From an uncultured Clostridia bacterium (GTDB taxonomy: Bacteria; Bacillota; Clostridia; Oscillospirales; Oscillospiraceae): 6,180 bases of DNA. Both the position numbers and the translations under genes were made by a program. Each line of letters begins with the position of its first letter. Positions within the stretch are counted from its first letter, which is position 1. The DNA lies in contig CAMNHH010000126.1 of NCBI GenBank assembly GCA_946539175.1, positions 1 to 6,180 on the forward strand, written 5' to 3'. Positions 5,817 to 6,180 of the stretch are shown one piece after another. The notes under the pieces were generated by a model. That model made no database searches and was not told the origin of the DNA. It saw only the letters and a list, made by a program, of their open reading frames with translations.

Positions 5817-6013
5817 GTCCATTGGCGCAAATCGTCGTAAACCGCACAGAAGAGATTGACGAAAGCTATTTTGCCCGTTTTCCACACCCTTCGTAAAGGT
5901 TCACTTTTTCGGGCTGTGTCAAAATACGCAAAGCATGAAGTATGCCAGCGGGAGCGATGTAAACATGAGCGTGAAAACCGAAACCATTGCAATTTCTACC
6001 AGGCGATTCTGAA
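5817..6013. other. Intergenic stretch without a supported gene
   Basis: Apart from the 16-bp repeats I see no gene with a credible ribosome site and family match here. A 25-codon frame beginning MKYASGSDVNMSVK (5935-6012) has an internal ATG at 5965 with GGGAG 10 nt upstream, so a 15-residue peptide is formally possible. Nothing else supports it. The stretch is AT-richer than the left side of the window. Confidence 0.5.
5887..5902. repeat. 16-bp direct repeat, copy 2
   Basis: This is an exact second copy of the 5801-5816 repeat in the same orientation. It lies inside a loose 5-bp inverted pair (GCCCG near 5873 and CGGGC near 5910) that may be fortuitous. Confidence 0.6.
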
Positions 6014-6031
6014 AACTTTTTGTCAAAAGTT
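6014..6031. promoter_or_regulatory. Perfect 7-bp inverted repeat upstream of the right-hand promoter
   Basis: AACTTTT-TGTC-AAAAGTT is a perfect dyad ending 9 bp before the -35 box at 6041. Its position suits an operator or activator site for the downstream unit, or a recombinase subsite. It lacks a GC-rich stem and so is a poor terminator. Confidence 0.4.
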
Positions 6032-6040
6032 AATGATTTC

Positions 6041-6069
6041 TTGCAGCAAAAGAGAAGCTGTGGTATAAT
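6041..6069 (+). promoter_or_regulatory. Strong sigma-A promoter with extended -10, reading out of the window
   Basis: TTGCAG (6041-6046), a 17-bp spacer and a perfect TATAAT (6064-6069) preceded by TGG form a near-consensus extended -10 promoter of the same design as the one at 340-368. Transcription would start near 6076. Confidence 0.8.
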
Positions 6070-6095
6070 TAATTATACACATTATCCAAATGAAG

Positions 6096-6118
6096 CATTC
6101 TATCCCGGAGATAGAATG
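6096..6118 (+). promoter_or_regulatory. Perfect 9-bp hairpin in the leader of the right-hand transcript
   Basis: CATTCTATC-CCGGA-GATAGAATG begins about 20 nt after the predicted transcript start. It overlaps a 9-codon frame, MKHSIPEIE (6090-6119), which has no ribosome site. No T-run follows. It could be a 5' stabiliser, an attenuator element or a protein site. I could not match the leader to any riboswitch class I know. Confidence 0.55.
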
Positions 6119-6180
6119 AGGGTAGGCTGACGCCTGCGGCGAAAGCTAAGGGCATTTACAACGACTGGGTTTATCCGAAG
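6115..6180 (+). CDS. Start of an unidentified reading frame cut by the window edge
   Basis: The frame read from 6115 is open to the edge and ends in LTPAAKAKGIYNDWVYPK, which looks protein-like in composition and codon choice. There is no in-frame ATG, GTG or TTG between the preceding stop (6112) and the edge. The nearest start codons, ATG at 6090 (MKHSIPEIE, stop at 6117) and ATG at 6116 (MRVG, stop at 6128), are in other frames. The real gene may be frameshifted or may use an unusual start, or the similarity to protein may be accidental. No family is recognised. Confidence 0.3.

Noticed and set aside
5801..5902. The two 16-bp repeats as a minimal CRISPR array.
   Set aside because: Only two copies, too short a repeat, a 70-bp spacer and no cas genes.
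5795..5992. Minus-strand 65-codon frame ending in DLRQWTNLYEGK over the 16-bp repeats.
   Set aside because: It spans the direct repeats and noncoding sequence, and I found no family resemblance or convincing start site.
5856..6068. Plus-strand 70-codon frame starting at a TTG.
   Set aside because: It starts at a TTG without a ribosome site, covers the repeat and the dyad, and runs into the -10 box of the promoter at 6041-6069.
6076..6180. Known riboswitch, T-box or group II intron 5' end in the right-hand leader.
   Set aside because: No conserved core of any class I know (for example c-di-GMP, SAM, TPP, THF, T-box or the GUGYG intron start) could be matched.

Overview
The window looks like a chromosomal segment from a GC-rich gut-type clostridium, probably Oscillospiraceae-like. 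This is inferred from strong AGGAGG-type ribosome sites, sigma-A promoters with extended -10 boxes, GC-rich third codon positions up to about 4.8 kb, and the style of the proteins; no rRNA or other marker gene is present to confirm it. From about 5.04 kb to the right end the sequence is visibly more AT-rich and carries a site-specific recombinase and several short repeats, so this part is probably a mobile-element boundary.

Layout. (1) 1-278, minus strand: the N-terminal remnant of a DUF2779-type (PD-(D/E)XK nuclease-like) gene that loses the family pattern near the window edge. (2) 340-1815, plus strand: a near-consensus promoter, then a microbial poly(ADP-ribose) glycohydrolase/macrodomain protein (TIGR02452 type) followed closely by a Tpt1/KptA RNA 2'-phosphotransferase. 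Both are ADP-ribose-handling proteins and form one tight cassette. (3) 1854-2660: a MerR-family regulator 38 bp downstream, followed by an intrinsic terminator. (4) 2787-4871: an isolated transcription unit consisting of a textbook MerR-type promoter (19-bp spacer with a TGGAA-N3-TTCCA dyad), a 644-residue Old Yellow Enzyme/2,4-dienoyl-CoA reductase-like FMN/FeS/FAD oxidoreductase, and a strong terminator. (5) 4885-5043: a 159-nt nearly symmetric palindrome with 19-bp perfect outer arms, resembling a MITE or another mobile hairpin element. (6) 5181-5789: a small serine recombinase (resolvase/invertase type) flanked by near-identical short direct repeats. (7) 5790-6180: a noncoding repeat-rich stretch, then a second near-consensus promoter at 6041-6069, a perfect 9-bp hairpin, and the start of an unidentified reading frame that leaves the window.

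How the genes work together. The macrodomain protein and KptA would act on the same chemistry: KptA uses NAD+ to remove an RNA 2'-phosphate and releases an ADP-ribose phosphate product, and the macrodomain enzyme removes or hydrolyses ADP-ribose adducts. The MerR protein most likely controls the adjacent flavoenzyme through the 19-bp-spacer promoter. No part of the window is clearly a complete undescribed system. The most useful leads are the ADP-ribose cassette, the paired dyads around the MerR-controlled promoter, the large palindrome, and the repeats around the recombinase.
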